From the IMG/VR virus record IMGVR_UViG_3300000563_000005, positions 10,143-47,196 of that record: a stretch of 37,054 nt of DNA; one strand, 5' to 3'. The stretch is from a virus. The notes below the pieces were generated by a model that had not been told where the DNA came from, did not search any database, and saw only the letters and a program-made list of their open reading frames with translations. Of this stretch, positions 24,783 to 31,421 are shown piece after piece. Both the position numbers and the translations under genes were made by a program. Numbering within the stretch: the stretch's first letter is position 1; each line of letters begins with the position of its first letter.

Positions 24783-25005
24783 TTTCCTCCTTGTTTAATA
24801 TGTTAAAATGTGCCAAGGCACCTGTAACTGCACCTGACAATAAATCGTGAATATCACGACGCATGGATAGAGTTAATTCGTATCCGCGTTGCTTTGCGTG
24901 TTGTTCGAATTCTTCCATAGCCTTCTGTGTCCTAAGCTCTATATAGTTTTCTATCTCATCTTTAGAGCTAGGAAATTTTCTTCCGTAAAGTTGTTTTGTC
25001 TCCAT
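24769..25005 (-). CDS. Hypothetical helical protein, 78 aa
   Basis: ATG at 25005 (METKQLYGRKFPSSKDE) is preferred over a TTG 27 bases upstream. Charged helix rich in Glu (ELRTQKAMEEFEQHAKQRGY), ending in EENELT that overlaps the AAA gene start. Unknown. Confidence 0.65.
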   Translation of the reverse strand: METKQLYGRKFPSSKDEIENYIELRTQKAMEEFEQHAKQRGYELTLSMRRDIHDLLSGAVTGALAHFNILNKEENELT

Positions 25006-25237
25006 GCCACATTGTTTTATAATCCCGGACAAATTGCTTATAATAGTCTAAAGTAGCGGACCACTTTGTATGTGTATTAATAATAGGTGTTGTTGGAAAT
25101 ACGTGTGCTAAAATATATATTCGTTTAGCGTACTTTGATGCACTAATGATATCTCCACGATCTACCGCTGTTTTTAACAGATAAACGTACTCACTCATAT
25201 TATTTTCTTTTCGAGTCTTGTGTATAATTATGTCCAT
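24968..25237 (-). CDS. Hypothetical protein, up to 89 aa
   Basis: Two starts are possible: the ATG at 25237, overlapping the upstream stop, or Met14 at 25198 (MSEYVYLLKTAVDRG). Helical, with no motif. It overlaps its downstream gene by 38 bases. Confidence 0.6.
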   Translation of the reverse strand: MDIIIHKTRKENNMSEYVYLLKTAVDRGDIISASKYAKRIYILAHVFPTTPIINTHTKWSATLDYYKQFVRDYKTMWHGDKTTLRKKIS

Positions 25238-25413
25238 CTATCCATCCATGATCCTATAAGATATCCAACACCCAATATTGCACCAATAATCAATACAAAT
25301 GGGAACACCACTGTAAAATGAACTACGAACATTATGGCCGTCCATATTATAACTAACATCAACGCTAATAGAATTACTCCTGATAAGGATTTCACTAACC
25401 ATTCCGGTAACAT
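25228..25413 (-). CDS. Two-span membrane protein, 61 aa
   Basis: GGAGGTAGT precedes the ATG. Two hydrophobic spans fill most of the protein (SGVILLALMLVIIWTAIMFVV and FPFVLIIGAILGVGYLIG). A holin would have this size and shape, but the gene lies far from the transglycosylase, so this is only a possibility. It begins a unit just after a strong terminator. Confidence 0.75.
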   Translation of the reverse strand: MLPEWLVKSLSGVILLALMLVIIWTAIMFVVHFTVVFPFVLIIGAILGVGYLIGSWMDRWT

Positions 25414-25423
25414 ACTACCTCCA

Positions 25424-25452
25424 GATAAAAAACCCCGCGGGTGAGCGGGGTT
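25424..25452 (-). terminator. Strong intrinsic terminator
   Basis: Perfect 8-bp stem AACCCCGC/GCGGGGTT (25431-25438 with 25445-25452) with a six-base loop and a run of six T on the minus strand. It ends the glycosyltransferase transcript. Confidence 0.9.
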
Positions 25453-25465
25453 AGTTTAATTTAAT

Positions 25466-27340
25466 TTAGAACCTTACATGAATGCCGCCACCTACATATA
25501 ATCTTTCGATTCCAGTAAAATCAAAATTATTATGATAGTCCGCATTCACATAAAATATAGACACTCCAAATAACATACCGTAATTATAGTGCCCCAACTC
25601 ATTTGCAGCCAGATGGCTTTGGGCGCGAATTATACCATAACTTGCGCGCACATTGGCTACAGCTGTTATAGTTTTGTACCTAGCTAAATCCTGTATAAAA
25701 TCCAACGTATAAACAGTATTTAGACGGGTATGTGGTTCTACTGAATAATACCCTGCACCAACCATTATACTAGGAACTCCGTAGCCAGCACTCTGTCCAA
25801 AAGCAGTATACCCATACCGCGCTCCAACTCGCGCTGTATAATTCCCAACCCAATGTTCGTACCGTGCAAAGCCCAGAAGCCGATTATTATCACGGATACC
25901 TAAGTCAAGATGCCAGTTTCCAAGATATGCTCCAACATTCATTTGCGTGTAATGTGTATATGTAAACTGAACATACCCGGGACTATATCCCAAATATAGT
26001 TCGTGGTGTATATTGCGCTGGTTATCCGGAAGATCTATTATCTGATTAGCCTTGTAATCCAGTGTATATTCCCCCTGTGCTGATGCACTCAACGCAATAA
26101 ATAGCCCCAAGAACATGGAAATAGATATTCTCTTGGTAGGTTTCCACGCCGACTTTATAAATCTTTGTTTAATCCATACAAAGAAAGCAGCTATTCTTAG
26201 ATGCATTTGGAGTAACGTATAAAATGGCATCAAAAATACTGGGTACAAATAGTATTTTACTCTTCGATATACTAATAATTCTAGCCCCACGTATAACAGA
26301 TAAACCAAGGCCAATACGCTCCAAGTGCCGGTTAAGGCTAATACCCATACACTCAGTATCTTGATTGGATCAGTCACCAAAGTATATAGTAGATAAGCCA
26401 TTTCATGTCGTAATCGTATCGAGACATTCCTCCCAAACAATAAGCGAATTGACATTGGCAGTTTGTGCCATAAACCTGGCCACCAACCGAATACTCGCTG
26501 TTTTAGGAACCCTTTTAATGTGGTGGGAACCTCGGTGTGAACGTTTTCGTTAACAAAAATCACACGACCTTTTAAGAATAGCTCTATCAGTGTTCTTTCC
26601 AAATCTTCTCCTGCAAATACCCCCGTATGGAGTTCGATCTGTTCAAGCAGTCGCTTAGTTTTAAATAAACCACTCGCGCCACTAACACATTCTACAGATC
26701 TTGTTTTGGAGGCAAACACCTTACCAATCAACATACTTTTGCCGTATTCATTCGTTTGAAGAGCATGTAAAACTTTTTTGAATATGTTTTTTGTTTTAAT
26801 TGGCATTGGCGATACATTAAATGCTATCGCGTCAGCCTCTCCGGTTGCCAGTAATGAAACAGGCATGTTGCTTACAACAATCTCAGTATCACTATCCACC
26901 AAAAAAGTGTAATCATATGTGACGTATTCCAGCCCCTTGTTTATCGCTGTAACCTTACCCACATTCTTGTGAAGTTTTATGAATAGCACCTCAATATCAG
27001 AATTTTTAATTTTGACGGTGTATATGTGTTTTTCATCGTCATGCTCTAATAGAGATGCATTGGTTACTTCGGGAAGGGATGCAACTACATCTAACATATC
27101 TTCTTTACTACAGTCATCCACCAATATGATTTGTTTCGCGTGTTGACTTTCCAGATCTATGCACGATAAGAGTGTGCTCGCAACGACTGGGTCATTATAC
27201 ACGGGAATAACCACTGAGAATGGATAAGTGTTGGGCGGAATTTCTAGTTTTTCCCTTTTTGACAGTGTTTCTATAAATATTTTAATACCATCAACTAGGA
27301 TTATAACCAGAAATACCCATAAAAATATGGATAATTCCAT
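25466..27340 (-). CDS. Family-2 glycosyltransferase fused to a probable outer-membrane beta-barrel
   Basis: Residues 1-23 are a membrane span. Residues 40-290 form a GT-A family-2 domain: FSVVIPVYND, IILVDDCS, FLVDSDTE with the metal-binding DxD (149-151), AGEDLERT with the catalytic acid, and KQRVFGWWPG in place of QxxRW. Two to four spans follow (315-395). At 405-422 a second signal-like segment appears (ISMFLGLFIALSASAQGE) with an AxA-type cleavage site. Residues 424-624 are amphipathic strands rich in Tyr and Gly, ending in GGGIHVRF with terminal Phe as in outer-membrane barrels. In E. coli a GT2 (YaiP) and a barrel (YaiO) are separate neighbouring genes; here one frame holds both types. 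Single-gene unit with its own terminator. Sugar donor and product unknown. Confidence 0.88.
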   Translation of the reverse strand: MELSIFLWVFLVIILVDGIKIFIETLSKREKLEIPPNTYPFSVVIPVYNDPVVASTLLSCIDLESQHAKQIILVDDCSKEDMLDVVASLPEVTNASLLEHDDEKHIYTVKIKNSDIEVLFIKLHKNVGKVTAINKGLEYVTYDYTFLVDSDTEIVVSNMPVSLLATGEADAIAFNVSPMPIKTKNIFKKVLHALQTNEYGKSMLIGKVFASKTRSVECVSGASGLFKTKRLLEQIELHTGVFAGEDLERTLIELFLKGRVIFVNENVHTEVPTTLKGFLKQRVFGWWPGLWHKLPMSIRLLFGRNVSIRLRHEMAYLLYTLVTDPIKILSVWVLALTGTWSVLALVYLLYVGLELLVYRRVKYYLYPVFLMPFYTLLQMHLRIAAFFVWIKQRFIKSAWKPTKRISISMFLGLFIALSASAQGEYTLDYKANQIIDLPDNQRNIHHELYLGYSPGYVQFTYTHYTQMNVGAYLGNWHLDLGIRDNNRLLGFARYEHWVGNYTARVGARYGYTAFGQSAGYGVPSIMVGAGYYSVEPHTRLNTVYTLDFIQDLARYKTITAVANVRASYGIIRAQSHLAANELGHYNYGMLFGVSIFYVNADYHNNFDFTGIERLYVGGGIHVRF

Positions 27341-27367
27341 TCATTTTTCCCCTTATTATTATAGTGA

Positions 27368-27397
27368 ATAAAAACAGCCACGTGCTTTACGTGGCTG
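27368..27397 (-). terminator. Strong intrinsic terminator
   Basis: Perfect 9-bp stem CAGCCACGT/ACGTGGCTG (27375-27383 with 27389-27397), a five-base loop and GTTTTTATT on the minus strand. The stop codon of the zinc-binding gene lies inside the stem. Confidence 0.9.
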
Positions 27398-27671
27398 CAG
27401 TTGCTATATCCATAACATACCCACCTGCCTCTAATGCGGTAGATATACAAACATCACAGATTAGTCCTTTTTTTAGTTTTAGAGGCGACACTACCGGACT
27501 AACCTCCAATAGATAATTCTTGTACAATCTCGAGCCATGAGCTACAAAGATCGTATGTGAATCATCTAATATACCTGAACAGCCGTATCCCTGCATATCG
27601 TTCTCTTCCTCGGTGGGAAGAACGCTGGGAAACATGGCTCCGCAGGTGTTACATAAAACCATGCGCGGCAT
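27387..27671 (-). CDS. Zinc-binding protein with CxxC pairs, 94 aa
   Basis: AGGAGG precedes the ATG. CNTCG at 7-11 and CDVC near 73-76 form a split zinc site. Another Cys in GYGCSG and the central IFVAHGSRLYKNYLLEV look structural. Single-gene unit: promoter-like motif at 27712-27728, terminator at 27368-27397. Function unknown; separate control suggests a regulator or dose-sensitive product. Confidence 0.8.
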   Translation of the reverse strand: MPRMVLCNTCGAMFPSVLPTEEENDMQGYGCSGILDDSHTIFVAHGSRLYKNYLLEVSPVVSPLKLKKGLICDVCISTALEAGGYVMDIATAAT

Positions 27672-27711
27672 AAAACCTCCTAAGTTATACGTAAAGTTAT
27701 CCTTACGTATT

Positions 27712-27728
27712 TCTTATACCATAATTTA
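27712..27728 (-). promoter_or_regulatory. Putative extended -10 promoter motif, copy 2
   Basis: Exact copy of the 17-mer at 10641-10657 (minus strand, TGGTATAAGA core), 41-57 bases before the start of the zinc-binding gene and just after a terminator. Equal spacing before two single-gene units supports a promoter. Confidence 0.55.
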
Positions 27729-27748
27729 GGGTAAAAATTTAGGAAGGG

Positions 27749-27777
27749 AACTGCCCCCATACTTGATGAGGGCAGTT
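27749..27777 (-). terminator. Hairpin terminator after the lipoprotein gene
   Basis: Perfect 8-bp stem AACTGCCC/GGGCAGTT (27749-27756 with 27770-27777) with a 13-base loop, six bases past the lipoprotein stop. No direct T-run follows; the first T-rich stretch is about 12 bases further. Confidence 0.6.
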
Positions 27778-27782
27778 ATTGT

Positions 27783-28457
27783 TTATCGATCACGTTCTCT
27801 TGACCTGGACGGAGTATTTCTTGTTGTTTCACGAGATCTACTTTCTTCACGCGAACGCGAAGGTGTCTGTCTTACCTCAGGTTGTCTTGTCCTGCTTGGT
27901 GTCTGTCTTACCTCAGGTTGTCTCGTTCTGCTAGGAGCTTGCCGTGTTTCAGGCTGTCTTGTCCGGCTTGGCGTTTGTCTTGTTTCCGGCTGTCTTGTCC
28001 TGCTTGGTGTCTGTCTTACCTCAGGTTGTCTTGTTCGACTTGGTGTCTGTCTTACCTCAGGTTGTCTTGTCCTGGTAGGTGCAGGTCTTGTCTCGGGCTG
28101 TCTTACTCTGGCCGGAGCTTGCCGTGTTTCAGGTTGTCTGGTGCGTGTTGCACCAAATGTGCGCACAGTCTGCGGTCTGTATACAAATGCAGACTGAGGA
28201 CGATAATGGTATGGTCTATAATACCATCCGTAATAATACGGCCGGTACCAATAAGTAACCCTATAAGGGTAATACCAATAGTACGACGTGTGCCAATAGT
28301 AACTCGGATAGTATCCATAGAAAAATACCCGATGTGGCACGTGTTGTACGTGGTATACGTGTGTCCTCACGGTAACCGGTTCGCGAACACCGACTTTAGT
28401 GTAGACACATCCTGAAAATAGCATTACTGCTATTAATATTAACATTATCTTTTTCAT
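27783..28457 (-). CDS. Tyr-rich, repeat-containing lipoprotein, 224 aa
   Basis: Signal peptide MKKIMLILIAVMLFSGC with a lipobox (LFSGC, lipidated Cys17) sends it to the cell envelope. Residues 40-95 are extremely rich in Tyr, Trp, His and Pro (YYPSYYWHTSYYWYYPY). Residues 105-205 are about eight 12-residue repeats (RTRQPEVRQTPS with E/V or A variants), strongly basic and Pro-rich, ending in an SR-rich tail (PSRSRERDR). An extended, positively charged envelope protein could bind wall, LPS or nucleic acid; none is proven. GGAGGT site and a consensus sigma70 promoter point to strong expression by host RNA polymerase. Confidence 0.85.
   Translation of the reverse strand: MKKIMLILIAVMLFSGCVYTKVGVREPVTVRTHVYHVQHVPHRVFFYGYYPSYYWHTSYYWYYPYRVTYWYRPYYYGWYYRPYHYRPQSAFVYRPQTVRTFGATRTRQPETRQAPARVRQPETRPAPTRTRQPEVRQTPSRTRQPEVRQTPSRTRQPETRQTPSRTRQPETRQAPSRTRQPEVRQTPSRTRQPEVRQTPSRSREESRSRETTRNTPSRSRERDR
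27862..28145 (-). repeat. Tandem 36-bp coding repeat, about eight units
   Basis: The DNA repeats every 36 bases, in frame with 12-residue units, with point differences concentrated at the variable codons (Val/Thr, Thr/Ala). Copy number could change by slippage or recombination without breaking the frame. Confidence 0.85.
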
Positions 28458-28476
28458 AGGTATACCTCCATTTCAT

Positions 28477-28505
28477 ATTATAGCAATAACCGTGCCAATT
28501 GTCAA
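28477..28505 (-). promoter_or_regulatory. Consensus sigma70 promoter
   Basis: On the minus strand TTGACA (28505-28500), 17 bases, TATAAT (28482-28477): both boxes and the spacing match the ideal bacterial housekeeping promoter. The start codon of the lipoprotein is 20 bases past the -10 box. The -35 box overlaps the stop codon of the frame upstream. Confidence 0.9.
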
Positions 28506-28726
28506 TGTATGACCAAAAAATTATCCTCGAAACTAAACCCTAGATCTTCTAACCCGCCCAGCTGGTCATCCGGTATGTAGTGTTTTTGGGGATTTTGTAG
28601 GTCTGATCCTGCGAAAAACAGTACAGCTATACCATTTATACATAAATGTACTATATCTGCACCTTCAGTTTTTTTGAGGGTAATATCAACCTTATTTGCT
28701 ACTTATTTAGTTTGTGTGTATTTCAT
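28502..28726 (-). pseudogene. Small gene interrupted by an in-frame TAA
   Basis: AGGAGAGCT precedes an ATG (28726) reading MKYTQTK, then TAA (28705-28703), then an open frame of 65 codons in the same phase (VANKVDITLKKTEGADIV...FSFEDNFLVIH). The downstream part looks protein-like and has no start of its own (no ATG, GTG or TTG). It may be a nonsense mutant, a recoded gene or a sequence error. Family not recognised. Confidence 0.55.
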
Positions 28727-28767
28727 AGCTCTCCTATCTGTATACTTATCTGGACATAGTGTCCAAA

Positions 28768-28893
28768 TTAATCATCCTTATCAGCTCCTCTTTCCCGAAA
28801 GGCCTCGATTAGGTCGATTACATCACCTTTTAAGGTATCTTTTAGCTTTCCGTCGTCTTTTATATCCATTGCTAAGCTAGTCAATCTTTCCAT
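28768..28893 (-). CDS. Acidic microprotein, 41 aa
   Basis: MERLTSLAMDIKDDGKLKD... ends in RERGADKDD. GAGGA precedes the ATG, which lies inside the end of the upstream gene (17-base overlap). A single amphipathic helix (VIDLIEAFRERG). Unknown. Confidence 0.6.
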   Translation of the reverse strand: MERLTSLAMDIKDDGKLKDTLKGDVIDLIEAFRERGADKDD

Positions 28894-29290
28894 AGAGTTC
28901 CTCCATAAACCTCTTACGGTCATTGATAATCAGATCGTAATGGTAATCACACAAAGTCCGTATCCATTTCGTCTTGCGCTCCTCACCGGGTTCCCCGCAA
29001 GCTTCGCAGACTTCATAACTTAGCCTCTCGAATCTGGATATAAGTTCCCTAACTTCGTCAGTTTCCGGAGCCACATAAAAGCGTAACCCACCAAATTTTT
29101 CTTTTATTTGCTGTACCCTAAAATCTTTGGGAAGATCAAGCTTGCTCAACTCTCTACATAGATCATCGATTAGATCGTACCACCCATCCCCATGTGAGAA
29201 TCCATATCGATATATTTCCGGAGAATTTGAGAATACTTTAGGATACTTTCTTAATAGTTCATCTGTCTTTTTTGGACTCATAACTACCAC
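28877..29290 (-). CDS. Conserved phage protein with CxxC, 137 aa
   Basis: Order of conserved parts: LLRKYPKVF, GDGWYDLIDDLC, QIKEKFGGLRFYV, YEVCEACGEPGEERK, IRTLCDYH. I recall this pattern from many phage hypotheticals. Cys residues of CEAC and LCDYH probably bind zinc. Start may be Met1 or Met4; it overlaps the upstream gene by seven bases. Function unknown. Confidence 0.85.
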   Translation of the reverse strand: MVVMSPKKTDELLRKYPKVFSNSPEIYRYGFSHGDGWYDLIDDLCRELSKLDLPKDFRVQQIKEKFGGLRFYVAPETDEVRELISRFERLSYEVCEACGEPGEERKTKWIRTLCDYHYDLIINDRKRFMEELYGKID

Positions 29291-29670
29291 CAGTGTTTAA
29301 TTAATACCCGCTCACCTAACTCTGCACCCATATCCAAACAGAAATGCGAAATTAGATTAGCTTGTTCTTGATCAAATCCGAAAGTTTCGGACATAGCTTC
29401 TCCTACGACCCATTCGTAGTACGTATCGTTAGTCTTGTCGAGCACCTCTGCTACAAATTTATGTGAGGCTTCGAATGCAGGTTTGTCCGCTTTTTGTATA
29501 TCTAGCAGTGCAATCCTAGTCATAGTTGGTCTTCGATTTTCAAGTCGGTCTATCATGAGATCTAAAGCCATTTTTGCACCACAAACCATGTCGTCATTAA
29601 TATATTCCTGCCTATTGTGTAAAGAATTGCGATATTCCCGCATTTCTTCAATTAAAGATTCCAACTTCAT
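29284..29670 (-). CDS. Hypothetical protein, 128 aa
   Basis: ATG at 29670, with GGAGGG ten bases upstream; its start overlaps the stop of the membrane protein gene. Mostly helical (LESLIEEMREYRNSLHNRQEY; NLISHFCLDMGAELGERVL). Not recognised. Confidence 0.75.
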   Translation of the reverse strand: MKLESLIEEMREYRNSLHNRQEYINDDMVCGAKMALDLMIDRLENRRPTMTRIALLDIQKADKPAFEASHKFVAEVLDKTNDTYYEWVVGEAMSETFGFDQEQANLISHFCLDMGAELGERVLIKHWW

Positions 29671-29906
29671 TGATTTTTTTCCCTCCATTCCTTTACCATC
29701 TCTTCGATCTCATCGAATTCATTGGGAACCTCTTGAACATCAGTGCATACATCGTAAGCCTGTACCTTCCAAGCATACTCTTCACCATAGTGAAACCCGT
29801 CGGTGAGTGCTTTAATCTCGCGAATACGATACACATAACGAGTTACCCAATATGCTGCAAGGGCTCCAATGATGTACCCTATTATTAAACCATAAACTAA
29901 CGTCAT
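29667..29906 (-). CDS. Signal-anchor protein, 79 aa
   Basis: Residues 3-20 (LVYGLIIGYIIGALAAYW) form a Gly-rich membrane span; the rest is a polar, acidic tail (EVPNEFDEIEEMVKEW). Overlaps both neighbours by four bases. Function unknown. Confidence 0.75.
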   Translation of the reverse strand: MTLVYGLIIGYIIGALAAYWVTRYVYRIREIKALTDGFHYGEEYAWKVQAYDVCTDVQEVPNEFDEIEEMVKEWREKNQ

Positions 29907-30109
29907 AACCCCTCCTCATATTTATTAATTAGCTCAATTAAAAATTCCCTAAATGTAAGGGCTCTTCCTTTTGATGCAATAGCATGAAACAATCGTCCAG
30001 TTGTTATCTGATTAATATATTGCTGGTTATTGGGATTCATATCTAGTCCCAATGTTCTGGGATCGTATATGTGCAATTCCAGTTTATCGAGTATCTCTTT
30101 GTCTGTCAT
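29903..30109 (-). CDS. Hypothetical protein, 68 aa
   Basis: ATG at 30109, preceded by AAAGGTAAC; an upstream ATG at 30157 would run through the hairpin at 30121-30184 and is less likely. Reads MTDKEILDKLELHIYDPRTLG... with a helical end (FREFLIELINKYEEGL). Unknown. Confidence 0.7.
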   Translation of the reverse strand: MTDKEILDKLELHIYDPRTLGLDMNPNNQQYINQITTGRLFHAIASKGRALTFREFLIELINKYEEGL

Positions 30110-30120
30110 AGTTACCTTTC

Positions 30121-30184
30121 GAGGCCGGGGGACTCCTACTTTGGGGACTAGCCCCATTTCAGAGTCCTATGCTAATTAGGCCTC
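30121..30184 (-). other. Triple-nested stem-loop ahead of the 68-aa gene
   Basis: Three stems nest around one loop: GAGGCC/GGCCTC (30121-30126 with 30179-30184), GGACTC/GAGTCC (30130-30135 with 30162-30167) and TGGGG/CCCCA (30142-30146 with 30152-30156). It fills the gap between a stop codon and a ribosome binding site. There is no T-run, so a leader, processing site or cruciform is more likely than a terminator. Confidence 0.6.
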
Positions 30185-30440
30185 ACATTTTTCGTTTATA
30201 ATAATACTTGTCCACCCATTCCTGCACATCTTCGTCATTCTTGGGTTTTTCTAGGTGATGCAATTCATAGAACTCCCTAAGAGCTCTATCACACGCTTCG
30301 GTTACCTTGGGTATATCTTCATACCTATGATGACCTGAACGTTCATAATTGACCACCCACTCTATGGGGTGAAATAGTCCACATGCTATACCCGTAGACA
30401 CTATAGCGTGAAAATAAGTGTAATATTCTTGATCAGTCAT
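30183..30440 (-). CDS. Hypothetical protein, 85 aa
   Basis: Overlaps the upstream gene by eight bases. Helical, with HPIEWVVNYERSGHHRYEDIP and a Lys/Tyr-rich end (VDKYYYKRKM). No family recognised. Confidence 0.7.
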   Translation of the reverse strand: MTDQEYYTYFHAIVSTGIACGLFHPIEWVVNYERSGHHRYEDIPKVTEACDRALREFYELHHLEKPKNDEDVQEWVDKYYYKRKM

Positions 30441-30765
30441 TATATTCGTGCCATTTATAGTCGTAATAAATAAATTTTCCCGGACGAAATGTCTTGTGTC
30501 TCAGGATTATCTGTAGAGCTATCTCGGTTTCTCTGTGCAATTCGTTAAGCCTTTCTTCCTGTTCTAATAAAAGTGGATATTCATCTCCTTCTTGATTCCA
30601 TCCTAATATTTCCGCCATATCCAATTCTACAGAGGAGTTTCCATACGGCCGCTTAGGATCGATTGCAGGTGCTCCCGCTTCAGCATCCTCCCATCGAACG
30701 TATGCACTCTGTAGTAGTTTAATATGATCTTCAGTTAATTCAAAAACTGTCCCGTTCTCAATCAT
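30433..30765 (-). CDS. Hypothetical protein, 110 aa
   Basis: Start overlaps the stop of the previous frame (ATGA). Acidic, with LTEDHIKLLQSAYVRWEDAEAGAPAIDPKRPYGNSSVELDM, a layout I recall loosely from phage hypotheticals with 'W...GAP..D.KRPYGNS'. Function unknown. Confidence 0.78.
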   Translation of the reverse strand: MIENGTVFELTEDHIKLLQSAYVRWEDAEAGAPAIDPKRPYGNSSVELDMAEILGWNQEGDEYPLLLEQEERLNELHRETEIALQIILRHKTFRPGKFIYYDYKWHEYND

Positions 30766-31105
30766 TGTTTATGGTATCTCCTAATATATTTTCCTAGGTA
30801 TGCGTTAAATTCATGAGGAAGTCGTGTATGCTCAACCTCAATAAATGCATGGTATAGCCTAAGATCGTTGTGGTTATCATTTAAATTGATTTTCTCCCAA
30901 GTTTTATACCGCGCACGCCATGCAGCTGTGGATACATTATCTGATTTATCATCGGACATATTGTTCGAAACCAGCCATTTACGACCTTTCCAACTGCCGT
31001 ATTGCCAGTCGTCTTTATCTGTGGGCGGCGTGTAGCTAATGCGTATATATATTCGGTGTTATTTATATATCCAAGCTCTATATCGAATTTTACACTCAGA
31101 CACAC
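30762..31105 (-). pseudogene. Conserved phage gene split by a frameshift at a TA repeat
   Basis: The upstream frame (from a GTG at 31105) reads VKFDIELGYINNTEY and then leaves phase. In another phase the sequence continues IRISYTPPTDKDDWQYGSW, GRKWLVSNNM and on to the stop at 30762. That second part matches a phage family I recall (IRISYTP...W.YGSW.GRKW.VS). Removing one TA from the run at 31044-31052 joins them as NNTEYIRISYTP. Either the gene is broken or phase-variable here, or the run is a sequence error. If only the downstream part is made, an ATG at 30959 gives 65 aa. Confidence 0.65.
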
Positions 31106-31184
31106 GCATCAGCTAAATCCGCCTGTATAAGTACCTAGCCGATCACCTTCAAACCTCATTTTAGTAGTATGTGATTTTAGCATA

Positions 31185-31397
31185 CTACCCCCCTACATAT
31201 ACCGCAAATGTAGCAAAACCAAATATTCCAAACAGCACGGCTAAGAAGAATAGCATAGTCCAGCTGACTGATTGTCCCCACTCTCCCATCTTAGCAAATG
31301 GACCCTGACCAAACATAGCCATTGCAGCGCCCATAGCACAAATAAAGAATAGAGATATAAGATATGCACCTATGTAAATTGCAAACAGTGTTGCCAT
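31185..31397 (-). CDS. Two-span membrane protein, 70 aa
   Basis: GAGGAAC precedes the ATG. Spans at about 3-27 and 46-68 (LFFLAVLFGIFGFATFAVYVGG) with a short loop containing GQGPFAKMGEWGQS. Function unknown; holin-like in shape only. The 79 bases between this gene and 31105 show nothing clear. Confidence 0.7.
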   Translation of the reverse strand: MATLFAIYIGAYLISLFFICAMGAAMAMFGQGPFAKMGEWGQSVSWTMLFFLAVLFGIFGFATFAVYVGG

Positions 31398-31421
31398 TTC
31401 ATGTTCCTCATAAGTTGATTT

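Noticed and set aside
25228-25413. Firm call as holin
   Set aside because: Size and two spans fit, but so do many phage membrane proteins; it is not beside the transglycosylase.
27862-28145. Regular 36-base repeat, at first glance CRISPR-like
   Set aside because: Units are contiguous without spacers, keep one reading frame and encode a 12-residue protein repeat.
27763-28415. Plus-strand frames of 144 and 177 aa
   Set aside because: They are antisense images of the lipoprotein repeats (Cys/Leu/Ser-rich) with no start signals.
30881-31105. 74-aa frame as an independent gene
   Set aside because: Its second half is compositionally odd, and the protein-like signal moves to another phase at the TA run; it is better read as part of a frameshifted gene.
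28502-31105. Alternative genetic code with TAA read as sense
   Set aside because: Only one clear in-frame TAA interruption was found, and TAA ends several well-defined genes, including the ligase and the zinc-binding protein at 27387.
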